Assembly: GCA_049515655.1 (NCBI GenBank)
Contig: JBEKTW010000027.1
Span: 1-57,095 of the forward strand
DNA length: 57,095 nt
Origin: JBEKTW01 sp049515655
GTDB lineage: Bacteria; Bacteroidota; Ignavibacteria; UBA10030; SZUA-254
Direction of reading: 5' to 3'
Under the pieces are notes generated by a model, which did not search any database, was not told the DNA's origin, and worked only from the letters and a program-made list of their open reading frames with translations. The position numbers and the translations under genes are program-made. This document shows positions 42,601 through 50,294 of the stretch, in pieces (positions within the stretch are counted from its first letter, which is position 1; each line of letters begins with the position of its first letter).

Positions 42601-45069
42601 GAGACTACATTGACAGACGGTGCCGGCTTCTATTCGTTTGTCGGTCTCAAACCCGGTACATATGGTGTATCGATCATTGGGAAAACCGGTTGGGCAACAA
42701 CGTACGCCTTGAACGGTGGAATTGTTACTCATAACGGTGTCGATTCCGTTGGTGGAGTTTACCTTGGTGACTACCAGGGCACAATCAGCGGTACCGTGTT
42801 CAGTGACCTGAACGACAACAGCGTGAAAGACGGTCTTGAACCCGGACTTGCCGGTTACAAGATCGACGCGCATACGGATTCTCTCGCTGGCGCGATTGTT
42901 GGATCGGCTGTCTCTGATGCGGACGGCAACTACTCCATCACTGTGAAGGTAGGCACCTACTATATCACTCAAGAGGCACAGACTGTATCGAGACAGACGT
43001 TGCCTACAGCTCTTGGCTCTGACACAGTCATAATCTCAGGCAACAGCGGTGCTGGAAGTGCCAACGTGACCGGGAAGGACTTCGGTGACTTCGTTTTCGG
43101 TAGCTTAACGGTTTCCCTTGTTAAGGACCTTAACGGCGACGGCATCGAGCAGGTGAATGAATTCAACCCTGCCCCCGATCCTCCGGGAATTGCGGTCTTC
43201 ACCGTTACAAAGAATGGTGTGGCTCTTGGAAATCCAGACACAATCGGCGGCGGATTGAATCGATCCCAGTTCACGCTGATCAAACTGGATACAGGCACCT
43301 ATAAAGCTACGCTGACGTACATCTCTCCAGGATGGATGCCAACGACGGCTACAGCGATTACCCAGGTGATGGGTGCCCCCACCGCAGCGCTCGTTGACAC
43401 CTTCTTGGCAGAGCCGATGGTCACAATCAGCGGCGTGGTGTATTCCGACGTGAACGGCAATGGAGTGAAAAATGCAGCCGATACAAGTGGTTTCGCCGGA
43501 GTAACAATCACGTTGCGCGGTCTCCATCGCACATCGACGGTCACTACTTCTGGCGCCACCGGTGCGTACGCTGCATTCCTCGGCTTCGGCACCGACAGCT
43601 TGTACGTCACCGCGACAGTGCCCAGCGGTAGTTATTTGGCGACCACGCCTCTATCGCCCGCCGGCTTCGCAGTGGGCGCTCCTCCGGGCGGTCAGAATAA
43701 GGTCGCGAACTTTGGCTTCTTCAAGAAGTTCAATGTTGGCGGCACGGCGTATTACGATCGTAACCGCAACGGTGTCCGCGACGCCGGTGAAGAAGGGTTA
43801 GTCCGTATTCTTCAGTTGAGTGTGGGCGGAACACATATGCTCGACACGAGTGCTTCTGATGGCAGCTATTCGTTTGCGAATATTGGTATTGGAAACGATA
43901 CGCTGCAGGAAATCACTCCTGCCGGTTGGGCAATTTCCAAGCCCGACAGCAACAACTACACGTTTGTCGGACCAAGCGCGACTAATCTCACGCACAACTT
44001 CGGCAACGTTGTCGTTGGCGACACTCAGAACGTGTTCCGGACATTCACGGCAACAGAGTACTTCCTTGCAGACACGGAAAAAGTCAAGACGTTCCAGACG
44101 AAGCCAGCCAAGTTGGTTATGCCCAACCTGATCACCGCAATGAGCGAGATACCCAAGAATCCGGGCATCGTCATCGGTGTTCCAGGCGTCATGCTGACTA
44201 CCAAGATTAGCAAAGGCTACGTCCAGCCCGTCGACTACAAGGGCATACTGGGTACCTTCTATGGGAAAGGTGGTGTGAAGGATACGGGCTTCGCCCGTGG
44301 TCTTGACTACTTCAATGGGAACGTCAAGCCGATTCAAAACCTTCAGAAGACTCTATCACCGCTCTCGCAGAATAACATTATGGTGGCGGACCTGCTGGCC
44401 CTGAAGACCAATATCTTCTTGAGTGACTCCGGGCATACGCACGTCGGCTTGGGCGATCTCATCTACACTGAAACTGGTAACTCACTGAGCGGCTTAACGC
44501 TCAGACAGATCGGGGCAAAGCTGGATACGCTGATGACGAATTGGACTACCGTGTACAGCGTGTACACCAACTTTGACACGGTGATCCAGAAGATCAACGC
44601 GGCGTTCAGCGGTAACGGTGCGTTCGATACCGTTTCGTGGAATAGGGTTAAGCCAGGTTTCGTGGTAGTGAAAGGTGTGAAACCTCTCAGCGCCGTTCCG
44701 TTCCTGAAGGCGAACCCATCGTTCCTGGTACCGCGCACAGCTCCGCAGCAGACGTATGTTAACACGCCCCCGGCGAATTACACGCTGTTGCAGAACTATC
44801 CGAACCCCTTCAACCCGACAACGTCGATTCCGTTCGACTTGCCGCAGCAGTCGGTTGTGACCCTGAAGATCTACAACGTGTTAGGTCAAGAGGTTGCGAC
44901 GCTGATCGACCATCAGGTGATGGATGCCGACCGGCAGGAAGTCACGTTTGACGCGAGTGCTATGCCGTCAGGCGTCTACTTCTACCGCATTTTGGCAAAC
45001 GGCGTCTCCGATGATGGCAGCGCGGTGAAGAACTTCACGCAAGTGAAGAAGATGTTGTTGTTGAAGTAA
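39610..45069 (+). CDS. giant T9SS-secreted surface protein (beta-helix plus SdrD B-like repeats)
   Basis: 1819 residues with signal peptide (FKLVFTLILLVAFVGVTALAG). Residues ~100-590 look like a parallel beta-helix (VTINGTKKNG, MTVENCILPG, ITIDNCQISNG, ITVSNCDIG repeats). Residues ~610-720 form an Ig/CARDB-like domain, and a MAM-like lectin region follows to ~950. Five SdrD B-type domains lie between ~955 and 1460 (ITGTVYTDINGDGLQ, ISGTVFSDLNDNSVKDGLEP, ISGVVYSDVNGNGVKNAADT, GGTAYYDRNRNGVRDAGEEG). A region without known domains precedes the T9SS sorting domain (QNYPNPFNPTTSIPFDL ... VKKMLLLK). ACAGGAGG precedes the start. Likely a cell-surface or secreted adhesion protein; role inferred. Confidence 0.9.
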   Translation: MKSFKLVFTLILLVAFVGVTALAGVSNQLKATGNVKATHIPSKGQLSARVVDDDHAFRKGRPIVEPLERDQTGRTIEKVRPFKKPLEQVPSKAMAPIPGGVYRIGTGQDFATLYDAMYTLTWTNVQGPVTLLLTQTSYTENGFYLGAVGSATNTITIQPDSNVASCVITLADDAGLGGGWTFEGSSGVTINGTKKNGTAGEQDLTIQFAAGVPGSSSDAVIRMRDGCSYMTVENCILPGYMGAGSGNPVINLTTSGAPQSHITIDNCQISNGRYGVYSTGNNAATYADAANWDGYITVSNCDIGSVNQFGIALNNVAFGKVVGNNVHDVNYTYASSSNRVAGIRVNNTHDSNIELNVVDNINNHDASVGSTNTRCYGIRINGYPVGGDISFDGINTHNRIVNNSVSRVFGTGTTAASFRDIGIEVGGGRVDSLYYNTVNMAGTSTDLAGSSDDGCTCVQNFGNRGANYTGHTAYAARLMGTNNVLVNTRVTTATPATCVRPFNDGTIDWRPPYSDHNVMYASGPNNQVGPSAVTMYDWVVGASGADVNSVGYNPYLLSDHDSHFDATQPSAASNVGVVIASVGKDLFGVTRNASTPDAGAAENAVTAPLYHDAMPLDLSAPTGFPAGLPFNGAFTIDVWNNTPNAEAGVAVRFKLYDPTAALVFDSTSGLVALPGLSGATDTILRHFTPALGGVYTFVATVVLAGDMDATNDTLTGTINAAGLKLAPYSSTFETAPEQDQWSGDGDWVLGTPAKVRRADDNAIPQGGFIQGAHSGVNAWVTGLTDLSGSTVGTCENLYSPFFDLRPLSNGYLSFWHWIETEPVFDGTNMEYSVDTGKTYHTLGVVNDPNGLNWYSTAVYVNILDAGHSFDTTGAHAFGFGGPPNFWTSNGVVGWVGPSDTTDRPTGPRGYVYVQIKLPGTVVGKDYVRFRYRYFSDAYGESDGAAFDDFQITTTEPVFAGKITGTVYTDINGDGLQGAPDTAEVGTHVQLAFFGAPIETTLTDGAGFYSFVGLKPGTYGVSIIGKTGWATTYALNGGIVTHNGVDSVGGVYLGDYQGTISGTVFSDLNDNSVKDGLEPGLAGYKIDAHTDSLAGAIVGSAVSDADGNYSITVKVGTYYITQEAQTVSRQTLPTALGSDTVIISGNSGAGSANVTGKDFGDFVFGSLTVSLVKDLNGDGIEQVNEFNPAPDPPGIAVFTVTKNGVALGNPDTIGGGLNRSQFTLIKLDTGTYKATLTYISPGWMPTTATAITQVMGAPTAALVDTFLAEPMVTISGVVYSDVNGNGVKNAADTSGFAGVTITLRGLHRTSTVTTSGATGAYAAFLGFGTDSLYVTATVPSGSYLATTPLSPAGFAVGAPPGGQNKVANFGFFKKFNVGGTAYYDRNRNGVRDAGEEGLVRILQLSVGGTHMLDTSASDGSYSFANIGIGNDTLQEITPAGWAISKPDSNNYTFVGPSATNLTHNFGNVVVGDTQNVFRTFTATEYFLADTEKVKTFQTKPAKLVMPNLITAMSEIPKNPGIVIGVPGVMLTTKISKGYVQPVDYKGILGTFYGKGGVKDTGFARGLDYFNGNVKPIQNLQKTLSPLSQNNIMVADLLALKTNIFLSDSGHTHVGLGDLIYTETGNSLSGLTLRQIGAKLDTLMTNWTTVYSVYTNFDTVIQKINAAFSGNGAFDTVSWNRVKPGFVVVKGVKPLSAVPFLKANPSFLVPRTAPQQTYVNTPPANYTLLQNYPNPFNPTTSIPFDLPQQSVVTLKIYNVLGQEVATLIDHQVMDADRQEVTFDASAMPSGVYFYRILANGVSDDGSAVKNFTQVKKMLLLK

Positions 45070-45084
45070 GCTGTTACTCCCGCA

Positions 45085-45156
45085 GTTCCGTCCCGCGAAA
45101 TCGGGGCGGAACGACGGGATGGTTTTATCCTCCGTCCAGCGAGAGCGGGACGGAGG
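45085..45156. repeat. two adjacent palindromes after the giant gene
   Basis: GTTCCG-t-CCCG loop CGGG-g-CGGAAC (45085-45112) and CCTCCGTC ... GACGGAGG (45129-45156) with a GC(GA)GC inner part. The cores CCCG/CGGG link them to the palindrome family; the first could also slow transcription after the stop codon, but there is no T-tract. Confidence 0.65.
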
Positions 45157-45310
45157 AACTATGTAAAAGGGTTTGAATCGATTGGGCTGAACAGGAGATC
45201 CGGGGACGGTAAGTCATGGTGATCCCCGGTGTCCGGCAGTCCCGGGAGGTTCAAGATATCATAATTCGCCAGTTGTTCAATATTCTTGTATCATTGTAGG
45301 AGACATCACG

Positions 45311-46183
45311 ATGAAAGTTACGTTACGGATTTCGCTCATTCTCGTGTTGATGCTCGCAGGGGTATCGATCCTCTCGGCTCAGCATTCCTTGAACTGGGTG
45401 AGGGTCACGATATCAGCGACCGAGGTCGACACGCTGACCTTCGGTGTGGATACCCGTGCAACTTACGGGATGGATACGGCCCTTGGCGAGTCAGAAGGTC
45501 CGCCATCGCCGCCACCCGCACCCGGCGGTTGGGCAATTTGGGAAGACCCGAATGGAAACGGCTTCGGCGAGGGCCATACGTTTCTCTTCGCTAAAGATTT
45601 CCGCGCGTACACGGGGCCGTCCCAGCTCGACACGTTCGAGGTCAACGCAATTCCAGATCTGGCTGTTTCGACCCAGCGCATTACCTTTACGTGGCAGGAT
45701 TCGGCGTCGATCGTCGCAACGTGTGACAGTATTGTGATGCAGGACGCTTTCGGGGGCACCAATGTGAACTGGCTCCATAAACGGTCCGTGACGGTGTCGA
45801 ACAAAAACATCCAGGATTTCTACATCTATCGCTACGGGGCTAAAATCAGCGGAGTCCGGCGTCTGAGTCCGACGGCACCGTCGAGCTTCTCGCTTCACCA
45901 GAACTATCCGAATCCGTTCAACCCCACGACGAATATCGATTTCGCGATCGCGAAAAGCGTGATGGCGGAAATCGCCGTGTACGACGTCCTAGGTCGCAAA
46001 GTGTCAACGCTGGTCTCTGGCCAGCTGGCGCCGGGGACGTACACCACGCAGTGGAACGGAACGGATGGTCGAGGAGTTGCGGCGGGCAGCGGTGTGTATT
46101 TTGTCCGAATGGTAGCTCACGCGAACGGTGTGGGAAGTCACGAAGAATTCTCCGCTGTGCGTAAACTCCTTTTGATGAAGTAA
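45311..46183 (+). CDS. secreted protein with unnamed FGV-ATYG module and T9SS sorting domain
   Basis: 290 residues with signal peptide (LILVLMLAGVSILSA). After it comes a ~150-residue module with the words LTFGVDTRATYGMD, PPSPPPAPGG and CDSIVMQDAFGG and an ending FYIYRYGAKI. The same module occurs at both ends of the next large protein. The C-terminus is a T9SS sorting domain (HQNYPNPFNPTTNIDF, VYDVLGRKVSTLV, GSGVYFVRM, terminal VRKLLLMK). ATTGTAGGAGA precedes the ATG. Function unknown. Confidence 0.85.
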   Translation: MKVTLRISLILVLMLAGVSILSAQHSLNWVRVTISATEVDTLTFGVDTRATYGMDTALGESEGPPSPPPAPGGWAIWEDPNGNGFGEGHTFLFAKDFRAYTGPSQLDTFEVNAIPDLAVSTQRITFTWQDSASIVATCDSIVMQDAFGGTNVNWLHKRSVTVSNKNIQDFYIYRYGAKISGVRRLSPTAPSSFSLHQNYPNPFNPTTNIDFAIAKSVMAEIAVYDVLGRKVSTLVSGQLAPGTYTTQWNGTDGRGVAAGSGVYFVRMVAHANGVGSHEEFSAVRKLLLMK

Positions 46184-46240
46184 ACGTAATCTTTCTCACG
46201 CGGACGCCCGCGTGTTTACGTACCGGTAAATGTAAGCTCA

Positions 46241-46284
46241 AAATGCGGGGGTTCTTTGGAAAAAAGAACTTCCGCATTTGTTTT
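46241..46284 (+). terminator. intrinsic terminator
   Basis: AATGCGG (46242-46248) pairs with CCGCATT (46272-46278), and TTCTTT pairs with AAAGAA inside, followed by TGTTTT. It lies 58 nt after the 290-residue gene. A separate CACGCGG/CCGCGTG hairpin stands at 46197-46214. Confidence 0.7.
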
Positions 46285-46320
46285 ACATACAGGTACTGAG
46301 TGTGGTTGAAAATTCGACCG

Positions 46321-46368
46321 CTTGTCCGCCTGCGTCCCGACTACCGTCGGGACTTCGGCGGGTACAAG
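46321..46368. repeat. nested palindrome with 3-nt internal loop
   Basis: CTTGT, CCGCC (46326-46330), tgc, GTCCCGAC (46334-46341), tacc loop, GTCGGGAC (46346-46353), ttc, GGCGG (46357-46361), ACAAG (46364-46368). The same plan as at 33526-33562 and 36210-36249. It is followed by CAGACTGAGGCGCCACC (46396-46412), a copy of the dispersed element. Confidence 0.75.
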
Positions 46369-46440
46369 ACGCGGTCGGGAGCACGGCCACAACTTCAGAC
46401 TGAGGCGCCACCGACGGAAATGCGGAGAAAGGGTATTGCA

Positions 46441-49400
46441 ATGAAGAAATCAGCGTTTGGGAAACAACACATCGGAACTGTCATGCTTACTCGTCATACC
46501 AAACTCAACCTGCTGTTCGCGGCCATTCTCGCCGCTGCCATGGCGCCGGGGCTCCTCCTTGCCCAAGTAGCCTTCAAGATTCCGTTGCGCATTGTGGATG
46601 CCGCCACCGGCAACGCCACACTCTGGTTTGGGGTTCATCCTCAAGCCAGCAATTGTATCGACACGACGGTTTTCGGGGGGTGCGACAGCGCTTTTGAATT
46701 TGAGGCGCCGCCCATCAGTCCCAGCGGTGTTTTTGACACCCGGTTTGTCTCTGGACCTTCCACGGCGTGCCTGGGCCAGGGAGAATACACGAATATCCAG
46801 AAGTTCTCGAACACTGCCCAGATAGATTCGTACTATGTATACGTTCAGCCCGGAGGAGCCCCAGCCGCTTTTCCGATTACATTGTCCTGGCCTTCGGACC
46901 TCTCGACCCTGTGCGACAGCGCCTTCCTGGTGGACGAAGTCACAGGAGGAGCGATAGTGAACGCCAACATGGTCACGAAGTCCTCCGTTTCGTTCAAGAA
47001 CAAGTCTGTCAATCAACTCGACATTTTCCTGTACGGGCCGAAGCATTCCAACGCATCCGTGGACGTTCCCGCGCTGACGTCTCCCGCGAACGATACCAGC
47101 GGTGTCGATACGAGTCTCACGTTTACGTGGCAGCCGGTCACGGGGGCGGTCGGCTACACGATACAGGTTTCTACCGATTCTCACTTCGGGTCGTTCGTCT
47201 TGAACGACACGACCTCGGGAACCTCGAAACAATTGAGCGGGCTTTCTCAGAGGAAGACGTACTACTGGCGGGTTAAAGCGAGCTCGGTTTACCTGAGCAG
47301 TTGCTTCCAATCGCCGGCGTTCCTGTTTACGACGACGATCAGTCCTCCGGGTATTCCTGTCCTGATCGTTCCGGCTGCGAACGATACGACCGTCATCCCC
47401 ACCCCGACGTTCCGGTGGCACGCCGCGGCGAACGCCGATAGCTATCGAGTGCAAATCGCAAAGGACCAGAATTTCACTTCGGTCGTGGACGATGCCATAA
47501 TCGCAGACACTTCGACACAGTTTGGTTCGTTCCAGAATTGTACCTCCTTGTACTGGCGTGTCTTCGGCAAGAATCCTTCGGGCTTGAGCGCTTCTTCCGA
47601 GGTCAGGAATTTTAAAATAGTGTCGGCCGTTCCGGGCACGCCCCGGCTCGTTACGCCGCACGCCGGCGATACCGTCCAGATCTCATCGTTGCTGCACTGG
47701 AGCCCCGCCGACCCCTGTTCGAACACGTTTCACCTGCAGGTGGCCACCGATAGTAATTTCAGTGCTCCATCGCTGGCCATCGATGTCACGCAAGCCGACA
47801 CGACAGCCGGGATCAGAGCGCTGCAAAACTGTGTTTCGTACTTCTGGCGTGTCAACGCCGGCGGTTCCAAGGGAACGAGCCCGTATACCGCATTTGGGAG
47901 ATTCACCGTCGCGCCCGGGGTCCCGTCCGCGCCGCAGCTTGGTCTGCCCAAGGACAAGGATACGGTCGCCACGACACCAACGCTGCACTGGGCTTCGTCG
48001 GATCCATGCACAAAGTCGTTCCGCCTCCAGGTTGCCTCCGACAGCAATTTCACGGTTGTGGCCCTCGACACCACGGTGACGGATACGACCTTTCAAGTGA
48101 GACCCTTGCAGAATTGTGCGTCGTACTACTGGCACGTCGCCGCGAAGAATCCGGCCGCCGGTTCGGGCCCGTACGCAAAGGCCAAAAAATTTGTCGTCAC
48201 GCCGGCGATTCCCTCGCCGCCGGTCCTGCATCTTCCCACCGACGGGGACACTACAGTGACAATTCTTCCGACGTTGACCTGGGCTGGCGACCCCTGTTCG
48301 AAACAATTCCATCTCCAGGTCGCCACGGACACAAATTTTACAGTCTCGAGCATTGTGTTGGACACCGTCACCGGCATAACGTCGTATAGGTTTACGACCC
48401 GCCTGCAAACGAAGACCTGGTACTACTGGCAAGTATCCTCGGCGGGCGTGTTAGGTGCCGGCGCCTTCTCACGCCGCAGCTTTGAGACGGTGAAGATCGG
48501 TCCACCCACCGTTCCCGTTTTGATAAGCCCCGCCGACGGCGCAACCGGAGTTTCGCCAACGCCCACGTTCTCCTGGCATGCGGTCTACCAAGCCGATACC
48601 TATCGCCTCCAGGTCGCGCGGGATACTCAATTTACGTCCGTAGTGTTTGATGATTCGACGCTGACGGATACTTCGAAGCAAATCCCGGCGATTAGTTCCT
48701 GTTCACAGTATTACTGGCGTGTGCAATCGAAGAATACCGTTGGGATCAGCGCGTTTTCCTCACGGCGCGCATTCCACACTCAAGTTCTCACGCCGGCGAC
48801 CCCATCGCCGATAAGTCCTCCCCCCAATGGCACGGGCGTTCCGGTGCAGCCAACGTTCGAATGGTCGAGCTCGTTCTGTGTCTCGACGTACGAGTTGCAA
48901 GTCGCACGGGATGCACAGTTCAATGTTCTCGTGTACGACGATTCGCTGATTACCGACACGTCGCGACAGATTCCCGCAATTCGCTCGTGTACACAGTACT
49001 TCTGGCGTGTACGGGCCAAGAATTACGTCGGCGTGAGCGCTTGGTCCCCCACGCAGACATTCCAGACGGTCGTGTTGCAGACGTCCGCTCCGTTCCTCAG
49101 CGACCCGCGCAATGACAGCACATACGCTCCGATCCAGCCCACGCTTGCATGGACCGGACCGTTCTGCGCGGCGACGTATGAGCTGCAGGTTTCTCCCGAC
49201 TCGAACTTCAGCCGGTTGAAGTTCGACGATTCCACGATTCAAATCGCAAGCTGGGACGTCCCCAACCTGAACGGCAGGACGAGATACTATTGGCGCGTCC
49301 GGGCAGGTAACTCGGCGGGGTGGAGCCCGTGGTCGGCAACCTGGCATTTCACGACGACGCTCGTGGGAGTTGCCAACTGGGTGATCCCTCTGTCGATCAG

Positions 49401-50172
49401 AGAGACAGCCGGGGCGGGAGACACACTGTACTTTGGGGTGAATCCGGCAGCAACGTATGGCATCGACCCGGGTCTCGGCGAGTTTCAGCTTCCGCCCCCG
49501 GCAGTGGGGCAGTTCGATATACGGTTCGTCGACATTGCTTCACGACCGGGATTGCTGGGGGAGGGTGTTCGGGTCGACCTTCTTCCGTTCCATACGTACG
49601 CGCAGGTCGATTCGTACCATGTGAAATTTCAGCTCGGATTCGGCGCGTATCCCGTGATGCTTTCGTGGCCTCAGAGTTTCGTCCAGCAAATCTGCGACAG
49701 CATGCTGCTGGTGGATGAATTTGGCGGCGTAGTCGTGAAGAATCGTATGGATTTGGATTCATCGGCGGCGGTTTCAAACGTCAACATCTCTACACTCTAT
49801 ATTATAAAGTGGGGCGCGAAGCCCCTGATAATGGGGGGCGTCCTGCCGGTCGCATCGCAGATCCCAAAAGGTTACCAGCTCTATCAGAACTATCCCAATC
49901 CCTTCAATCCGTCAACGAGGATTGAGTTTTCGGTCGAGCGGGCTGCCCAGGTCCGTATAACCGTGTACGATGTGCTCGGGAGAGAAATCAGGATGTTGAC
50001 CAACGGATTGTACGAGGCGGGTAAGCACGCCATCACATGGGACGGCCGCAGCGAGTCCGGGGCGCCGATGACCAGCGGTGTCTATTATATCCGCATGATT
50101 GTGACGGGCGGTTCCGGAAGCCAGGGAGCGGCGGAGGTCGTCAGCACGAGAAAAATGATCCTCCTGAAATAG
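46441..50172 (+). CDS. T9SS-secreted protein with eight Fn3-like repeats
   Basis: 1243 residues. Start chosen at ATG 46441 (AAAGG upstream); ATG 46483 is an alternative just before the hydrophobic signal (LLFAAILAAAMAPGLLLAQ). An N-terminal module (LWFGVHPQASNCID ... CDSAFLVDEVTGG) is followed by eight Fn3-like domains, 47060-49360. Each begins with a P-L-x-x-P-x-x-x-x-T/V pattern and carries YYWRV-type strands. A second copy of the N-terminal module comes next (LYFGVNPAATYGID ... CDSMLLVDEFGG), then the T9SS sorting domain (YQNYPNPFNPSTRIEF ... TRKMILLK). Likely an extended surface stalk. A clean terminator follows. Confidence 0.87.
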   Translation: MKKSAFGKQHIGTVMLTRHTKLNLLFAAILAAAMAPGLLLAQVAFKIPLRIVDAATGNATLWFGVHPQASNCIDTTVFGGCDSAFEFEAPPISPSGVFDTRFVSGPSTACLGQGEYTNIQKFSNTAQIDSYYVYVQPGGAPAAFPITLSWPSDLSTLCDSAFLVDEVTGGAIVNANMVTKSSVSFKNKSVNQLDIFLYGPKHSNASVDVPALTSPANDTSGVDTSLTFTWQPVTGAVGYTIQVSTDSHFGSFVLNDTTSGTSKQLSGLSQRKTYYWRVKASSVYLSSCFQSPAFLFTTTISPPGIPVLIVPAANDTTVIPTPTFRWHAAANADSYRVQIAKDQNFTSVVDDAIIADTSTQFGSFQNCTSLYWRVFGKNPSGLSASSEVRNFKIVSAVPGTPRLVTPHAGDTVQISSLLHWSPADPCSNTFHLQVATDSNFSAPSLAIDVTQADTTAGIRALQNCVSYFWRVNAGGSKGTSPYTAFGRFTVAPGVPSAPQLGLPKDKDTVATTPTLHWASSDPCTKSFRLQVASDSNFTVVALDTTVTDTTFQVRPLQNCASYYWHVAAKNPAAGSGPYAKAKKFVVTPAIPSPPVLHLPTDGDTTVTILPTLTWAGDPCSKQFHLQVATDTNFTVSSIVLDTVTGITSYRFTTRLQTKTWYYWQVSSAGVLGAGAFSRRSFETVKIGPPTVPVLISPADGATGVSPTPTFSWHAVYQADTYRLQVARDTQFTSVVFDDSTLTDTSKQIPAISSCSQYYWRVQSKNTVGISAFSSRRAFHTQVLTPATPSPISPPPNGTGVPVQPTFEWSSSFCVSTYELQVARDAQFNVLVYDDSLITDTSRQIPAIRSCTQYFWRVRAKNYVGVSAWSPTQTFQTVVLQTSAPFLSDPRNDSTYAPIQPTLAWTGPFCAATYELQVSPDSNFSRLKFDDSTIQIASWDVPNLNGRTRYYWRVRAGNSAGWSPWSATWHFTTTLVGVANWVIPLSIRETAGAGDTLYFGVNPAATYGIDPGLGEFQLPPPAVGQFDIRFVDIASRPGLLGEGVRVDLLPFHTYAQVDSYHVKFQLGFGAYPVMLSWPQSFVQQICDSMLLVDEFGGVVVKNRMDLDSSAAVSNVNISTLYIIKWGAKPLIMGGVLPVASQIPKGYQLYQNYPNPFNPSTRIEFSVERAAQVRITVYDVLGREIRMLTNGLYEAGKHAITWDGRSESGAPMTSGVYYIRMIVTGGSGSQGAAEVVSTRKMILLK

Positions 50173-50200
50173 TAAAGCGAAGCCAGTATCATTGAAGGAA

Positions 50201-50226
50201 ACGCCCTCGTCGAGAGGGCGTTTTTA
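50201..50226 (+). terminator. intrinsic terminator
   Basis: ACGCCCTC (50201-50208) pairs perfectly with GAGGGCGT (50214-50221) around a 5-nt loop, followed by TTTTATTTT. Confidence 0.9.
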
Positions 50227-50294
50227 TTTTGTGGATTTTTTTCGTATCCTTGATGCGCAGTTGTTCGTCCATGCAGGAAAAACATCGTAACTCC

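Noticed and set aside
47000..49800. Antisense frames of 100-400 codons opposite the Fn3-repeat protein
   Set aside because: They mirror the repeats of the sense protein, are rich in Arg/Gly and have no start signals.
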